This document shows positions 1-7,343 of a stretch of DNA of 64,000 bases, in pieces; the first letter of the stretch is position 1; every line of letters starts with the position of its first letter. The notes beneath the pieces were generated by a model. That model was not told where the DNA came from. It worked only from the letters and a program-made list of their open reading frames with translations, and made no database searches. The translations under genes were made by a program, and so were the position numbers. Origin of the DNA: Halalkalibacter alkaliphilus (GTDB taxonomy: Bacteria > Bacillota > Bacilli > Bacillales > Bacillaceae_D); NCBI RefSeq assembly GCF_023555415.1, contig NZ_JAKRYL010000014.1, positions 1-64,000 of the forward strand. The letters are read 5' to 3'.

Positions 1-116
1 CTATTTCCTAATTAAGAGAAATTCCTCCGCTTATTTATCAAATTTGCTTTAGTGTCAGCGTCTAATGAACTTGTACAATCGGAAGCTTTAGATTAATAAG
101 TACATTACATTAAAGA

Positions 117-156
117 AAAAAAGCTTGAGGGCTGTAAAATTCTCTCAAGCTTTTTT
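117..156. terminator. Bidirectional hairpin terminator at window left edge
   Basis: A perfect 13-bp inverted repeat, 117-129 against 144-156, begins with an A-run and ends with a T-run, so it can stop transcription from either side. The first 110 bases hold no coding sequence I can recognise; they are probably the 3' flank of a gene to the left. Confidence 0.7.
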
Positions 157-230
157 GTTGCGGGGAGTATATCTAGCGCGTTGACGTGTAGGAAGAAAGT
201 TACGGCGAGTAACCTTCATAATAATCAAAT

Positions 231-260
231 AGGCATAAAGAGGGAAGCCCGCTTTATGCC
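231..260 (-). terminator. Hairpin after deoD
   Basis: GGCATAAAG (232-240) pairs with CTTTATGCC (252-260), just past the deoD stop. The T-tract on the minus strand is weak, so this may be a weak terminator or a stabilising 3' hairpin. Confidence 0.5.
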
Positions 261-271
261 TAAGAAATAGA

Positions 272-976
272 TTATTTTTTTGTGACAGCTTCAAGTGCAA
301 CTTCCATCATGTCACTAAATGTTGTTTGGCGTTCTTCAGAAGTAGTTTCTTCACCAGTTAAGATATGATCACTTACTGTAAGGACAGAAAGTGCTCTTCT
401 GCCAAATTTAGAAGCAAGGGTGTATAGAGCAGCCGATTCCATCTCAACAGCTAAAATACCGTATTTCGCCCACTTCTCTAACTCTGCATTGTCATTATAA
501 AACATATCTGCAGTAAAGACATTCCCTACTTTTAAATTTAACCCTTTTTCAAGGCCGGCATCATACGCTTGTTTAAGTAAATCAAAATTAGCAGTAGGAG
601 CGAAGTCTACTCCACCAAATGTTAAACGATTCATTTGCGAATCGGTCGAAGCGCTCATTGCTAAAATGACATCCCTTACTTTAACATCCTTTTGAATCGC
701 TCCACAAGTTCCAACACGTACTAAGTTTTGAACATTGTATTCTTGCATAAGTTCATTAATGTATATAGAAATGGAAGGAACACCCATTCCTGTTCCTTGA
801 ACCGAGATACGCTCACCTTTATATGTACCGGTAAATCCTAACATGCCTCTTACTTCATTATAGCAAACAGCATCTTCTAAAAATGTTTCAGCTATATATT
901 TCGCTCGTAGTGGATCCCCTGGAAGGAGAATCGTTTCTGCTATTTCACCTTGTTTTGCTCCGATATGTACGCTCAT
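272..976 (-). CDS. deoD: Purine nucleoside phosphorylase, DeoD type
   Basis: Hexameric PNP that splits purine (deoxy)ribonucleosides with phosphate into base and (deoxy)ribose-1-phosphate in the cytosol, for purine salvage. The 234-residue length matches the family. Visible motifs are the N-terminal His4, the phosphate-binding [11 protein letters not shown] (20-30), RVGTCG in the middle, the VEMES nucleoside-binding segment and the catalytic Asp in VSDHI. An upstream in-frame ATG would add 23 residues, but ATG at 976 has AGGAGG-like GCCTCCT (complement, 983-989) at six bases and gives the standard N-terminus [10 protein letters not shown]. It is a single gene, not linked to deoC or pdp here. 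Confidence 0.95.
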   Translation of the reverse strand: MSVHIGAKQGEIAETILLPGDPLRAKYIAETFLEDAVCYNEVRGMLGFTGTYKGERISVQGTGMGVPSISIYINELMQEYNVQNLVRVGTCGAIQKDVKVRDVILAMSASTDSQMNRLTFGGVDFAPTANFDLLKQAYDAGLEKGLNLKVGNVFTADMFYNDNAELEKWAKYGILAVEMESAALYTLASKFGRRALSVLTVSDHILTGEETTSEERQTTFSDMMEVALEAVTKK

Positions 977-1095
977 TTTTATGCCTCCTATGACCTCTGG
1001 AAGGTAGGTTAGTTTCCTCATTACTATAACATAAACAAGCTCCATCTCAAATTTTAGGATTCGATAAGGAAATCACCTTTTTCTTTTTTGAAATA

Positions 1096-1131
1096 AAAAA
1101 GCCTGCAATTAGGATAGTTCCTAATTGCAGG
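1096..1131 (-). terminator. Terminator after the carbonic-anhydrase-like gene
   Basis: CTGCAATTAGGA and TCCTAATTGCAG form a near-perfect 12-bp stem. On the minus strand it is followed by six T residues, directly downstream of the 1143-1670 gene. Confidence 0.8.
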
Positions 1132-1142
1132 TACGCGTCGTG

Positions 1143-1670
1143 TTAACAAATACCTTCTTCCGTCTCAGGAGAAATGGACGTGAAATGTCCAGTATTTGTA
1201 TTTACTGTAAAAGCTTCAATTTTTACACGCTTAGGGATGAGAGGATGTTTTTTTAGTAATGTAACACTTGCTTTTAACGTTTCTTCTACACACTCTTTTG
1301 GTCCCTTAAGCCATGAAAGAATATCTTCATTTAATATACGACTATATTCAATTGTATCTAGGAGGTCCTGGTCAATCTCATCGTTTTTAAACTTGTCAAG
1401 TAAGATCTTTTGATTAAAGTTAGGTCTAGTTTGTGCTTCGGGGGCAATCAAATATATATCATCAACCCCTTGCTCATATATAGCTAAAATAATATTCCGT
1501 ATCAAGCAACCATAAGGCTGAGTTACTGCAGCGCCTTCGCTTGAAAGAACAAGCAATTGACTAGATTCTATGTTGAGCCATTGTGGAAGTCGTTGCGTGA
1601 ATTCATGTTCACAATGAGCTATAACTAGTACTTTATTGCTTGTAACCTGCCGGTTCAACCTTTTCATCAT
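1143..1670 (-). CDS. Beta-carbonic-anhydrase-like protein (YbcF-type), zinc ligands not evident
   Basis: This 175-residue soluble protein recalls the beta-carbonic anhydrase fold: a VLVIAHCEH strand-loop near residue 15, then PYGCLIRNIILAIYEQGVDD followed by a YLIAPEAQ strand, the place where true enzymes have the GHxxCG zinc motif. The Cys-x-Asp-x-Arg and His-x-x-Cys ligand pairs are not visible, so catalysis is doubtful. The gene sits 13 bp after a SbtA-type bicarbonate transporter and surely shares its transcript. It may be a regulatory or bicarbonate-handling partner, comparable in role to SbtB or to YbcF in Bacillus. ATG at 1670 (MMKRLNRQ) has a GGGGGAATCC-type site upstream; the second ATG at 1667 is equally possible. 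The family call is moderate and the function is inferred. Confidence 0.55.
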   Translation of the reverse strand: MMKRLNRQVTSNKVLVIAHCEHEFTQRLPQWLNIESSQLLVLSSEGAAVTQPYGCLIRNIILAIYEQGVDDIYLIAPEAQTRPNFNQKILLDKFKNDEIDQDLLDTIEYSRILNEDILSWLKGPKECVEETLKASVTLLKKHPLIPKRVKIEAFTVNTNTGHFTSISPETEEGIC

Positions 1671-1682
1671 CTGGATTCCCCC

Positions 1683-2699
1683 TTAGAAATGAATTAACCA
1701 CTGAGCAAATTGATAATATAGTGGAATTCCAATGATCAGATTAAATGGAAAAGTAATACCAAGTGCAAGACCTAAATAGACAGAAGGATTGGCTTCGGGT
1801 ACGGAAGTACGTAAGGCAGCAGGGGCAGCAATATAGGAAGCACTACCAGCAAGGACTCCCATTAAAGTCATTCCACCAAGAGATAATCCGATAACATTTC
1901 CAACAAGTACCCCTAAAATTCCACCTACAATCGGCATGATAATTCCAAAAAGAAAAAGCTGTGGACCTTGTTTGCGAACTTCAGGTAACCTTGCACCAGC
2001 AGTTAACCCCATGCTAAGGAGAAATAGAATAAGCACACTGCCATATAGATCAATAAACAATGGCTGGACTGTCGGAAGTGCCTGCTCTCCAGCAATGAGA
2101 CCAATGAGAAGGGCACCGAGCAATAGCAAAATACTTTTTCCAAATAAAGCTTCTTTTAATACTTCTTTATCTATCCAAGCTGTTGCAGGTGAGGCAAAAG
2201 CAACAGTTTTTGGTGAATAGCTCTGCGTTTCTGATTTCTTTTGTTCCATCACTTTCAAGAGAATTAATGACACGATAATAGCTGGACTTTCCATTAAAAC
2301 AACCATGGCATTCATGAATCCTTCATATGTCGTCCCGATTTGATCAAGGAAGGAAATAGCAGCTCCATATGTGACAATACTTACTGAGCCATATGTCGCT
2401 GCAAGAGCAATGGCATTCTTTTTATCAATTTTGATTGTTTTCAATAGAAGCAACGTCACAATAGGCAAAGTAGAACCTAGGAATAATGTGCCAATTACAG
2501 GTGAGATGACCTCTTCTAATGAATATTTGGATAACTCAATCCCTCCTTTCAACCCAATCGCAACAAGTAAAAAAATGCTTAGTGTTTCACTGAGTGCGCT
2601 TGGAAACTTTAAGTCAGACTTAACGAGAGCGGCGAATAAGCCTAGGACAAAGAACAAAACAACAGGTGACAATATGTTTTGAATCATAATTTCATACAT
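1683..2699 (-). CDS. sbtA: SbtA-family sodium-dependent bicarbonate transporter
   Basis: This polytopic membrane protein of 338 residues with about ten hydrophobic segments resembles SbtA (PF05982, formerly DUF897), the sodium-driven bicarbonate symporter first known from cyanobacteria. Segments typical of the family include FLLVAIGLKGGIEL, ATYGSVSIVTYGAA and GSASYIAAPAALR, arranged as two related five-helix halves around a hydrophilic loop (QKKSETQSYSP, near residue 155). It has a strong Shine-Dalgarno and is followed after 13 bp by a carbonic-anhydrase-like gene. The MpsC/DUF2294 gene lies upstream on the same strand, so the three look like an inorganic-carbon acquisition set. The substrate is inferred from the family. 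Confidence 0.8.
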   Translation of the reverse strand: MYEIMIQNILSPVVLFFVLGLFAALVKSDLKFPSALSETLSIFLLVAIGLKGGIELSKYSLEEVISPVIGTLFLGSTLPIVTLLLLKTIKIDKKNAIALAATYGSVSIVTYGAAISFLDQIGTTYEGFMNAMVVLMESPAIIVSLILLKVMEQKKSETQSYSPKTVAFASPATAWIDKEVLKEALFGKSILLLLGALLIGLIAGEQALPTVQPLFIDLYGSVLILFLLSMGLTAGARLPEVRKQGPQLFLFGIIMPIVGGILGVLVGNVIGLSLGGMTLMGVLAGSASYIAAPAALRTSVPEANPSVYLGLALGITFPFNLIIGIPLYYQFAQWLIHF

Positions 2700-2734
2700 C
2701 GTTTGAATCCTCCTTTATGACTATTTAAATATAA

Positions 2735-2801
2735 AAAAACCGCCGATTAGGAAGTCAGTTTCATCCGTTAGACGCTACTGCTTTCATAATTGGCGGTTTA
2801 T
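2735..2801 (-). terminator. Long-loop hairpin between mpsC-like gene and sbtA
   Basis: AAACCGCCGATTA (2737-2749) and TAATTGGCGGTTT (2787-2799) form a stem with one mismatch and a roughly 37-nt loop, followed on the minus strand by a T7 run. It lies between the DUF2294 gene and sbtA and is probably a terminator or attenuator that separates or tunes the two. No known riboswitch core was recognised in the loop. Confidence 0.6.
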
Positions 2802-2845
2802 CTTTAACGAGCCATTAACGCTTTTTAAAGATCTCCCTTATTCAT

Positions 2846-3211
2846 TTAAGTTAAAGTTTTCTCTAAGTCGGTTGCTAATTTAAAAACCATTAATCGTTCG
2901 CCTGTTTTTGTACTAATATCTGTATGAAGCGTAATGACTTCAATCCCTACAATTTCTTGGATTAGCTCACCTAATGCATCGCGACCAGACTCTACAAGTT
3001 CACAGCGGACTTTTTTGATCGATAATCGACCTTCATCTTTTTGACAAAGTGCATATTCAGCAGGGGTTAACACCCCTTTAAGTGTCACGATAATCATGTC
3101 ACGCAGGATATCGGTTTTTACAGAAACGGATCCTCGTCCTAAGAAATCCTTTTCCCATTGGGTTAGAGATTTTGAGATTGACGCTTCTAATGATCCTTTT
3201 GTTCGTATCAT
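2846..3211 (-). CDS. MpsC/DUF2294 family protein (YbcI-like)
   Basis: This small soluble protein of 121 residues belongs to the DUF2294 family (PF10057), named MpsC after the Staphylococcus aureus mpsABC locus, which is linked to inorganic-carbon uptake and membrane potential. Family hallmarks seen are the amphipathic start SLEASISKSLTQWEKDFLGRG, then VKTDILRDMIIVTLKGVLTPAE and the C-terminal TGERLMVFKLATDLE. In B. subtilis the homologue YbcI lies in the ndhF-ybcC-ybcF locus; here the neighbour is sbtA instead. AGGAGG eight bases before ATG 3211 fixes the start. It is preceded by a long leader with a terminator-like hairpin. The biochemical role is unknown. Confidence 0.75.
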   Translation of the reverse strand: MIRTKGSLEASISKSLTQWEKDFLGRGSVSVKTDILRDMIIVTLKGVLTPAEYALCQKDEGRLSIKKVRCELVESGRDALGELIQEIVGIEVITLHTDISTKTGERLMVFKLATDLEKTLT

Positions 3212-3421
3212 TTAAGATACCTCCTAAAATGTGTAGACGAGAATGATACAAAAAAGGCATATTTCTTCATGGGATAAGAAGAAATACGCCGATTTACCAT
3301 AAATGTTTAAGTTAGAAGTTGTTTCGACTTTTTCATCTTATCGATTACATCAATAAAACGCTAAAGAGAACAAGACTTCTTCACTTCTCCATTTGATCTC
3401 TCGGAATCTAATGTTACTTAA
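3212..3421 (-). promoter_or_regulatory. Candidate attenuator leader of the mpsC-like gene
   Basis: The stretch between the promoter at 3422-3450 and the mpsC-like start is about 200 nt of untranslated RNA. It ends in a hairpin (3256-3268 against 3278-3290, 12 of 13 pairs) followed on the minus strand by six T residues, about 40 bases before the start codon. A terminator inside a leader suggests conditional readthrough. No T-box, S-box or c-di-AMP riboswitch core was recognised. A further weaker helix could form from GAGATC and GTTCTC near 3368-3402. Confidence 0.45.
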
Positions 3422-3450
3422 ATCATAGCTTGATATTAATAAGGTGTCAA
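3422..3450 (-). promoter_or_regulatory. Sigma-A promoter for the mpsC-like leader
   Basis: Reading the minus strand, TTGACA (3450-3445) is separated by 17 bases from TATGAT (3427-3422). This is near consensus and places the transcription start at about 3415. Confidence 0.7.
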
Positions 3451-3542
3451 TTCTTTTTTCTTAAGAAAGGCAGATTTTTCAGAATGTTGCGGGGAAAGAA
3501 TGACACGATTTCTTTTTGTGAAATATTTTTTTCGAAAAACAA

Positions 3543-3571
3543 TTGTCTAAATAGTAAATATTCATTATAAT
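3543..3571 (+). promoter_or_regulatory. Sigma-A promoter for the gldA-like/met operon
   Basis: TTGTCT (3543-3548), a 17-base spacer and TATAAT (3566-3571) lie about 85 bases before the dehydrogenase gene. Together with the divergent mpsC promoter they fill the 440-bp intergenic stretch. Confidence 0.7.
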
Positions 3572-3586
3572 GATGAACAATGAGTT

Positions 3587-3613
3587 AAAACCAACTTGTT
3601 TTCTTGGTTTTTT
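3587..3613 (+). terminator. Short attenuator-like hairpin in the met-operon leader
   Basis: AAAACCAA (3587-3594) pairs with TTGGTTTT (3604-3611), with extra T residues after it. It begins about ten bases after the predicted transcription start. It could be an early terminator; no SAM riboswitch or T-box is visible beside it, although methionine importers in Bacilli often have one. Confidence 0.4.
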
Positions 3614-3654
3614 CTGCTAAAGAAACGGAATGAATGGATAGGGGGAATCCAACG

Positions 3655-4740
3655 GTGAAGCAAATTAAAGTACAGGCCTCTCCTAGTTACTATGCTTGTG
3701 AAGTAGGAGCATACGACCGCCTACCATCTCTCATGGTTGAGGGAAAAGTAGGGAGAGCTTTGTTGGTTCATGGACAAAGATCATTTGAAGCTGCTAAAAG
3801 TTTCTTACCTTCTTTTGATCAGATAGATGTTTATTTCGAACAATACGTTGGTGAATGTTCACTAACGGAAATTGAACGTTTAGCAAAGCTTGGAAACGAA
3901 AAAGGCTGTGATGTCATTATCGGGTTAGGCGGCGGAAAAGTGATGGATCTAGCCAAATCCGTAGCGAATGAGATGAATGTGCCAGTCGTTTTGCTTCCTA
4001 CTCTTGCCTCACAATGTGCAGCTTGGACACCGTTGAGTGTGATCTATACAGATACAGGAGATTATATAAAATATACTACTTTTGTGAAGAATCCATGGGT
4101 TGTGCTAGTTGAGCCAACCATTATTGCTTCCTCACCTATCTCATACCTTCGTGCGGGAATAGGGGATACATTAGCCAAGTGGTACGAAGCTAAGGCTCTA
4201 ACAAAAGAATTAGACTACATGCGAGTACCAGTAAAGTTATCGATTCAAACTGCGAATCTATGCAAAGAGCTAATTTTGATAGAAAGCGAAAAAGCATTAC
4301 ATGCCCTAACGCATAAAGAAGTGACACCATCGTTGCTAACCATTATAGAAACAAATATAATGGCGGGAGGTTTAGTAGGCGGATTGGGTGATGAATTTGG
4401 TAGAATAGCTGCAGCGCATTCTATTCATAATGCTCTAACACAATTCGAAGAAACTCATCATTTCCTTCACGGTGAAAAAGTAGCTTATGGTATACTTGTT
4501 CAACTTGCACTTGAAGGTGAGCTAGAGGAGATAGAGAAGTTGCTTCCTTTCTATGAAAAAGTTGGCTTGCCAGTTTCCTTAAAGGAATTAGGCTTAAAAC
4601 TAAATGATGAAGTCTTAGAAGCAATATCAAAAAAAACATTGCATCCAAATGAATCGATTCATTTTATGAGTCAGTCATTCACAACAACTCAGGTTGTTCA
4701 CGGAATTCAAACCGTTGAAACATATAAAAATAAAAGATAA
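3655..4740 (+). CDS. GldA/HcxA-type metal-dependent dehydrogenase
   Basis: Family III (iron-containing) alcohol dehydrogenase of about 361 residues, close in length to glycerol dehydrogenase and to the E. coli hydroxycarboxylate dehydrogenase HcxA (YbdH). Seen are the NAD(P)-binding GLGGGKVMDLAKSVA, the first metal ligand Asp in GIGDTLAKWYEA, and both His ligands in AAHSIHNAL and FLHGEKVAYG, so all three ligands are intact. GTG at 3655 is chosen because GGGGG lies nine bases before it; the ATG at 3634 has no ribosome binding site and covers it. It is the first gene of an operon with metQ-metN-metP and an alpha-hydroxyacid oxidase, so a methionine-related 2-hydroxy/2-oxo acid is a more likely substrate than glycerol. 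That substrate is inference. Confidence 0.8.
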   Translation: MKQIKVQASPSYYACEVGAYDRLPSLMVEGKVGRALLVHGQRSFEAAKSFLPSFDQIDVYFEQYVGECSLTEIERLAKLGNEKGCDVIIGLGGGKVMDLAKSVANEMNVPVVLLPTLASQCAAWTPLSVIYTDTGDYIKYTTFVKNPWVVLVEPTIIASSPISYLRAGIGDTLAKWYEAKALTKELDYMRVPVKLSIQTANLCKELILIESEKALHALTHKEVTPSLLTIIETNIMAGGLVGGLGDEFGRIAAAHSIHNALTQFEETHHFLHGEKVAYGILVQLALEGELEEIEKLLPFYEKVGLPVSLKELGLKLNDEVLEAISKKTLHPNESIHFMSQSFTTTQVVHGIQTVETYKNKR

Positions 4741-4762
4741 AAAAAGGGTAGGAGAGAGAAAA

Positions 4763-5578
4763 ATGAAAAAAGTATTAATTTCTGCGTTAACAGCTTTATC
4801 GATGATCGGTCTTGCAGCTTGCGGTGGGGGTGGAGACACTGGTACTGGTGAATTAGCTGAAGATCAATTAAAAGTAGGGGTAACTGCTGGTCCTCACGAA
4901 CAAATTATGGAAAAAGTAATTGAATTAGCAGCTGAAGAAGGTCTTGAGATTGATATGACCGTTTTTACAGAGTATGTAATGCCAAATGTAGCGCTTGATG
5001 AAGGTGAATTGGATCTAAACAGCTTCCAACATAAGCCATATCTAGATAACTTTAAGGAAGAGCGTAACCTTGATTTAATTGATGTTGCCACAACAGTTAA
5101 CTTCCCAATGGGAATCTACTCTATTGCAGTAACTGATGTAGCAGAATTGCAAGAAGGAGATAAAGTTGGATTACCGAATGACCCAACAAATGGAGCTCGT
5201 GCGTTAATTTTATTTGAACAAGCTGGTCTACTTACACTTGATCCTGATGCTGGCGTTACTGCAACAGTAAATGATATTACAGATAACCCATATAATTTAG
5301 AGTTTATTGAGCTTGAAGCATCACAAATCCCAAGACAATTAGATGAGTTAGCTGCAGCTGCTATTAATACAAACTTTGCAATTGAGCACGGGTATGTACC
5401 GACAGAAGATTCTATCTTTATTGAGCCAAGTGATTCTCCTTGGGTAAACGTACTTGCTGTTCGTACAGAGAATGAAAGTGATGCTGTGATTCAAAAATTT
5501 ATTGAAATTTACCAATCTGAAGAAGTGAAACAATTTATTGAGGAAGAATTTGCCGGTTCAGTTGTAGCTTCATGGTAA
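4763..5578 (+). CDS. metQ: Methionine-binding lipoprotein MetQ (NlpA family)
   Basis: Substrate-binding lipoprotein of the methionine ABC importer, anchored outside the membrane. The N-terminus is a classic lipoprotein signal, MKKVLISALTALSMIGLAAC, with the lipidated Cys at residue 20 and a Gly-rich linker. The NlpA domain follows, with KVGVTAGPHEQIMEKV, FTEYVMPNVALDEGELDLNSF, the QHKPYLDNF segment and GLPNDPTNGARALILF. The ATG at 4763 has GTAGGAGAG before it and gives the signal peptide; the longer reading frame is rejected. It lies 22 bp after the dehydrogenase and ends before a strong intra-operon terminator, which should give more binding protein than transporter. Confidence 0.92.
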   Translation: MKKVLISALTALSMIGLAACGGGGDTGTGELAEDQLKVGVTAGPHEQIMEKVIELAAEEGLEIDMTVFTEYVMPNVALDEGELDLNSFQHKPYLDNFKEERNLDLIDVATTVNFPMGIYSIAVTDVAELQEGDKVGLPNDPTNGARALILFEQAGLLTLDPDAGVTATVNDITDNPYNLEFIELEASQIPRQLDELAAAAINTNFAIEHGYVPTEDSIFIEPSDSPWVNVLAVRTENESDAVIQKFIEIYQSEEVKQFIEEEFAGSVVASW

Positions 5579-5590
5579 GGTAATATATGA

Positions 5591-5619
5591 GAGTGGGTGA
5601 CAATTGTCACCCTCTTTTT
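5591..5619 (+). terminator. Intra-operon terminator between metQ and metN
   Basis: The 18-bp perfect palindrome GGGTGACAATTGTCACCC (5595-5612) is followed by TCTTTTTC. It sits 17 bp after the metQ stop and 28 bp before metN, so it probably causes partial termination and higher metQ expression. Confidence 0.75.
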
Positions 5620-5639
5620 CTATTAAGGAGTTGACGAAT

Positions 5640-6653
5640 ATGATCGAATTAAAGCATGTGTCAAAAACATTTACGTCAAAGAAAACCAACGTTAAGGCAC
5701 TAGATGACGTTTCTATTCATGTAAAAAAAGGTGAAATATATGGAGTAATTGGATATAGTGGTGCTGGTAAGAGTACACTCATTCGATGTGTAAATTTGCT
5801 TGAAAAGCCGAGTGAGGGAGAAATCGTCGTTAATGGGGTGTCAATAACTAATTTATCGACAAATAAACTCCGTGAAGCAAGACAAAACATTGGGATGATC
5901 TTTCAAGGATTTAACCTTTTAAAAACAGCTACTGTCTATGATAATATTGCAATTCCATTAAAGTTAACAGGAATACCTAAAGCGGAAATTAATGATAGAG
6001 TTAAAAAGTACTTAGCGGTAGTTGGCCTAGAAGCGAAAGCTGATTCATTTCCTAGTCAGTTATCAGGTGGTCAGAAGCAACGTGTAGCAATTGCACGAGC
6101 TTTGTCCCATGAACCAGATGTATTGTTAAGTGATGAAGCAACAAGCGCCCTAGACCCAGAAACGACTGAATCAATTTTATCTTTACTATTAAAAATTAAT
6201 AAAGAGTTTGGAATTACAATCTTATTAATAACTCACGAAATGCATGTCGTTCAAAAGATTTGCGATCGAGTAGCTGTAATGGAGAATGGAAAAGTTATTG
6301 AAGAAGGAAAGGTCATTGATATCTTTTCTAAATCGACTACAGATACAACGAAGAAATTCATTAATAGTCTGTTTCCAGAAGATATTCCAACTGAAGTTAT
6401 TAATTCATTACGTGAACAAGGTCCAGTCATTCGTTTGTCCTTTGTTGGGCAATCAACTGGTAAACCAGCTCTTGCTGAAGTATCTAAGAAATTTGAAGTG
6501 TACACAAATATTTTATCTGGAAACATCGTTCAATTGAAAAATGAGCCTTATGGCCGAATGGTTATTCACCTACAAGGAACAAAAGAACAAACAGAGGCGG
6601 CCATTACGTATTTAGAAGCAGAGGGTGTACATGTAGAAAGGGTGAATTTGTAG
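5640..6653 (+). CDS. metN: Methionine ABC importer ATP-binding protein MetN
   Basis: Cytoplasmic ATPase of the methionine importer, 337 residues. Walker A is GYSGAGKSTLIR, the signature is LSGGQKQRVAIARAL, Walker B is LLSDEATSALDP and the switch His lies in LLITHEMHVV. A C-terminal NIL domain (about residues 265-337, including LSFVGQSTGKPALAEVSKKFE), which in MetN binds methionine and inhibits transport, is present. ATG at 5640 with AAGGAG eight bases upstream is the start. It is translationally close to metP (one base between stop and next start). Confidence 0.95.
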   Translation: MIELKHVSKTFTSKKTNVKALDDVSIHVKKGEIYGVIGYSGAGKSTLIRCVNLLEKPSEGEIVVNGVSITNLSTNKLREARQNIGMIFQGFNLLKTATVYDNIAIPLKLTGIPKAEINDRVKKYLAVVGLEAKADSFPSQLSGGQKQRVAIARALSHEPDVLLSDEATSALDPETTESILSLLLKINKEFGITILLITHEMHVVQKICDRVAVMENGKVIEEGKVIDIFSKSTTDTTKKFINSLFPEDIPTEVINSLREQGPVIRLSFVGQSTGKPALAEVSKKFEVYTNILSGNIVQLKNEPYGRMVIHLQGTKEQTEAAITYLEAEGVHVERVNL

Positions 6654-6654
6654 C

Positions 6655-7326
6655 ATGTTTCAAGTAACTGAATTTTTAGATCGTTGGGGAGATCCGATTT
6701 GGAAGGCGACCATTGAAACATTTCAGATGGTATCCATCTCATTATTAATATCAATTATCATTGCTTTGCCTTTAGGAACACTACTTGTTTTAACAAGACC
6801 AAATAAAAGTTTAGAAAATAAATATGTTTATCAAGTGTTAAATATTGTAATCAATATTACACGTTCAATTCCATTCATTATCTTACTATTCTTTATTTTA
6901 CCTTTTACAAAATTTATAGTTGGAACGTCAATGGGTGTTAAAGGGGTAATTGTGCCACTAGTTGTTTACACTGCTCCTTACATTGCAAGATTAATGGAAT
7001 CCGCTCTACTTGAAGTCGATAAAGGGGTACTAGAAGCCTATGAAGCAATGGGAATCAAGACAAGACATATCATTTGGCATGTTATGGTAAGAGAAGCACG
7101 TCCTTCTCTTATTCTAGGTTTAACCATTGCAACAATCGGGTTGATTGGTGCAACTGCAATGGCAGGGCTAGTTGGTGCTGGTGGTCTAGGAGACTTAGCA
7201 TATCGTTTCGGTCATTTACGTTATGAACCAGAAGTTATGTACGCAACAGTCATTATCCTAATTATTCTTGTACAAGGTATTCAATCAATAGGTAATCGCG
7301 TGGCAGCTAGATTGAAGAAAGATTAA
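6655..7326 (+). CDS. metP: Methionine ABC importer permease MetP (MetI)
   Basis: Inner-membrane permease of the methionine importer, 223 residues with about five transmembrane segments and the EAA-type coupling motif around EAYEAMGIKTRHIIWHVMVREARP. The ends fit MetI/MetP (N-terminal WGDPIWKATIETFQMV). It starts one base after the metN stop, with the ribosome binding site inside metN (AAAGGGTG). The oxidase gene follows after 17 bp, so it lies inside the operon rather than at its end. Confidence 0.95.
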   Translation: MFQVTEFLDRWGDPIWKATIETFQMVSISLLISIIIALPLGTLLVLTRPNKSLENKYVYQVLNIVINITRSIPFIILLFFILPFTKFIVGTSMGVKGVIVPLVVYTAPYIARLMESALLEVDKGVLEAYEAMGIKTRHIIWHVMVREARPSLILGLTIATIGLIGATAMAGLVGAGGLGDLAYRFGHLRYEPEVMYATVIILIILVQGIQSIGNRVAARLKKD

Positions 7327-7343
7327 GAGAGGCAGGGGCAATT

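Noticed and set aside
1-113. Possible tail of a coding sequence at the left edge
   Set aside because: Frames are open for at most about 26 codons with no start or recognisable motif.
1174-2682. Plus-strand open frames opposite sbtA and the carbonic-anhydrase-like gene
   Set aside because: Antisense shadows with no ribosome site and arginine/serine-rich composition.
3572-3654. SAM (S-box) riboswitch or T-box before the methionine operon
   Set aside because: Searched by eye for the conserved S-box core and T-box sequence; neither is present. Only a short hairpin is seen.
4694-4762. Longer metQ start
   Set aside because: Would overlap the dehydrogenase gene and hide the lipoprotein signal; ATG 4763 has a clear ribosome site.
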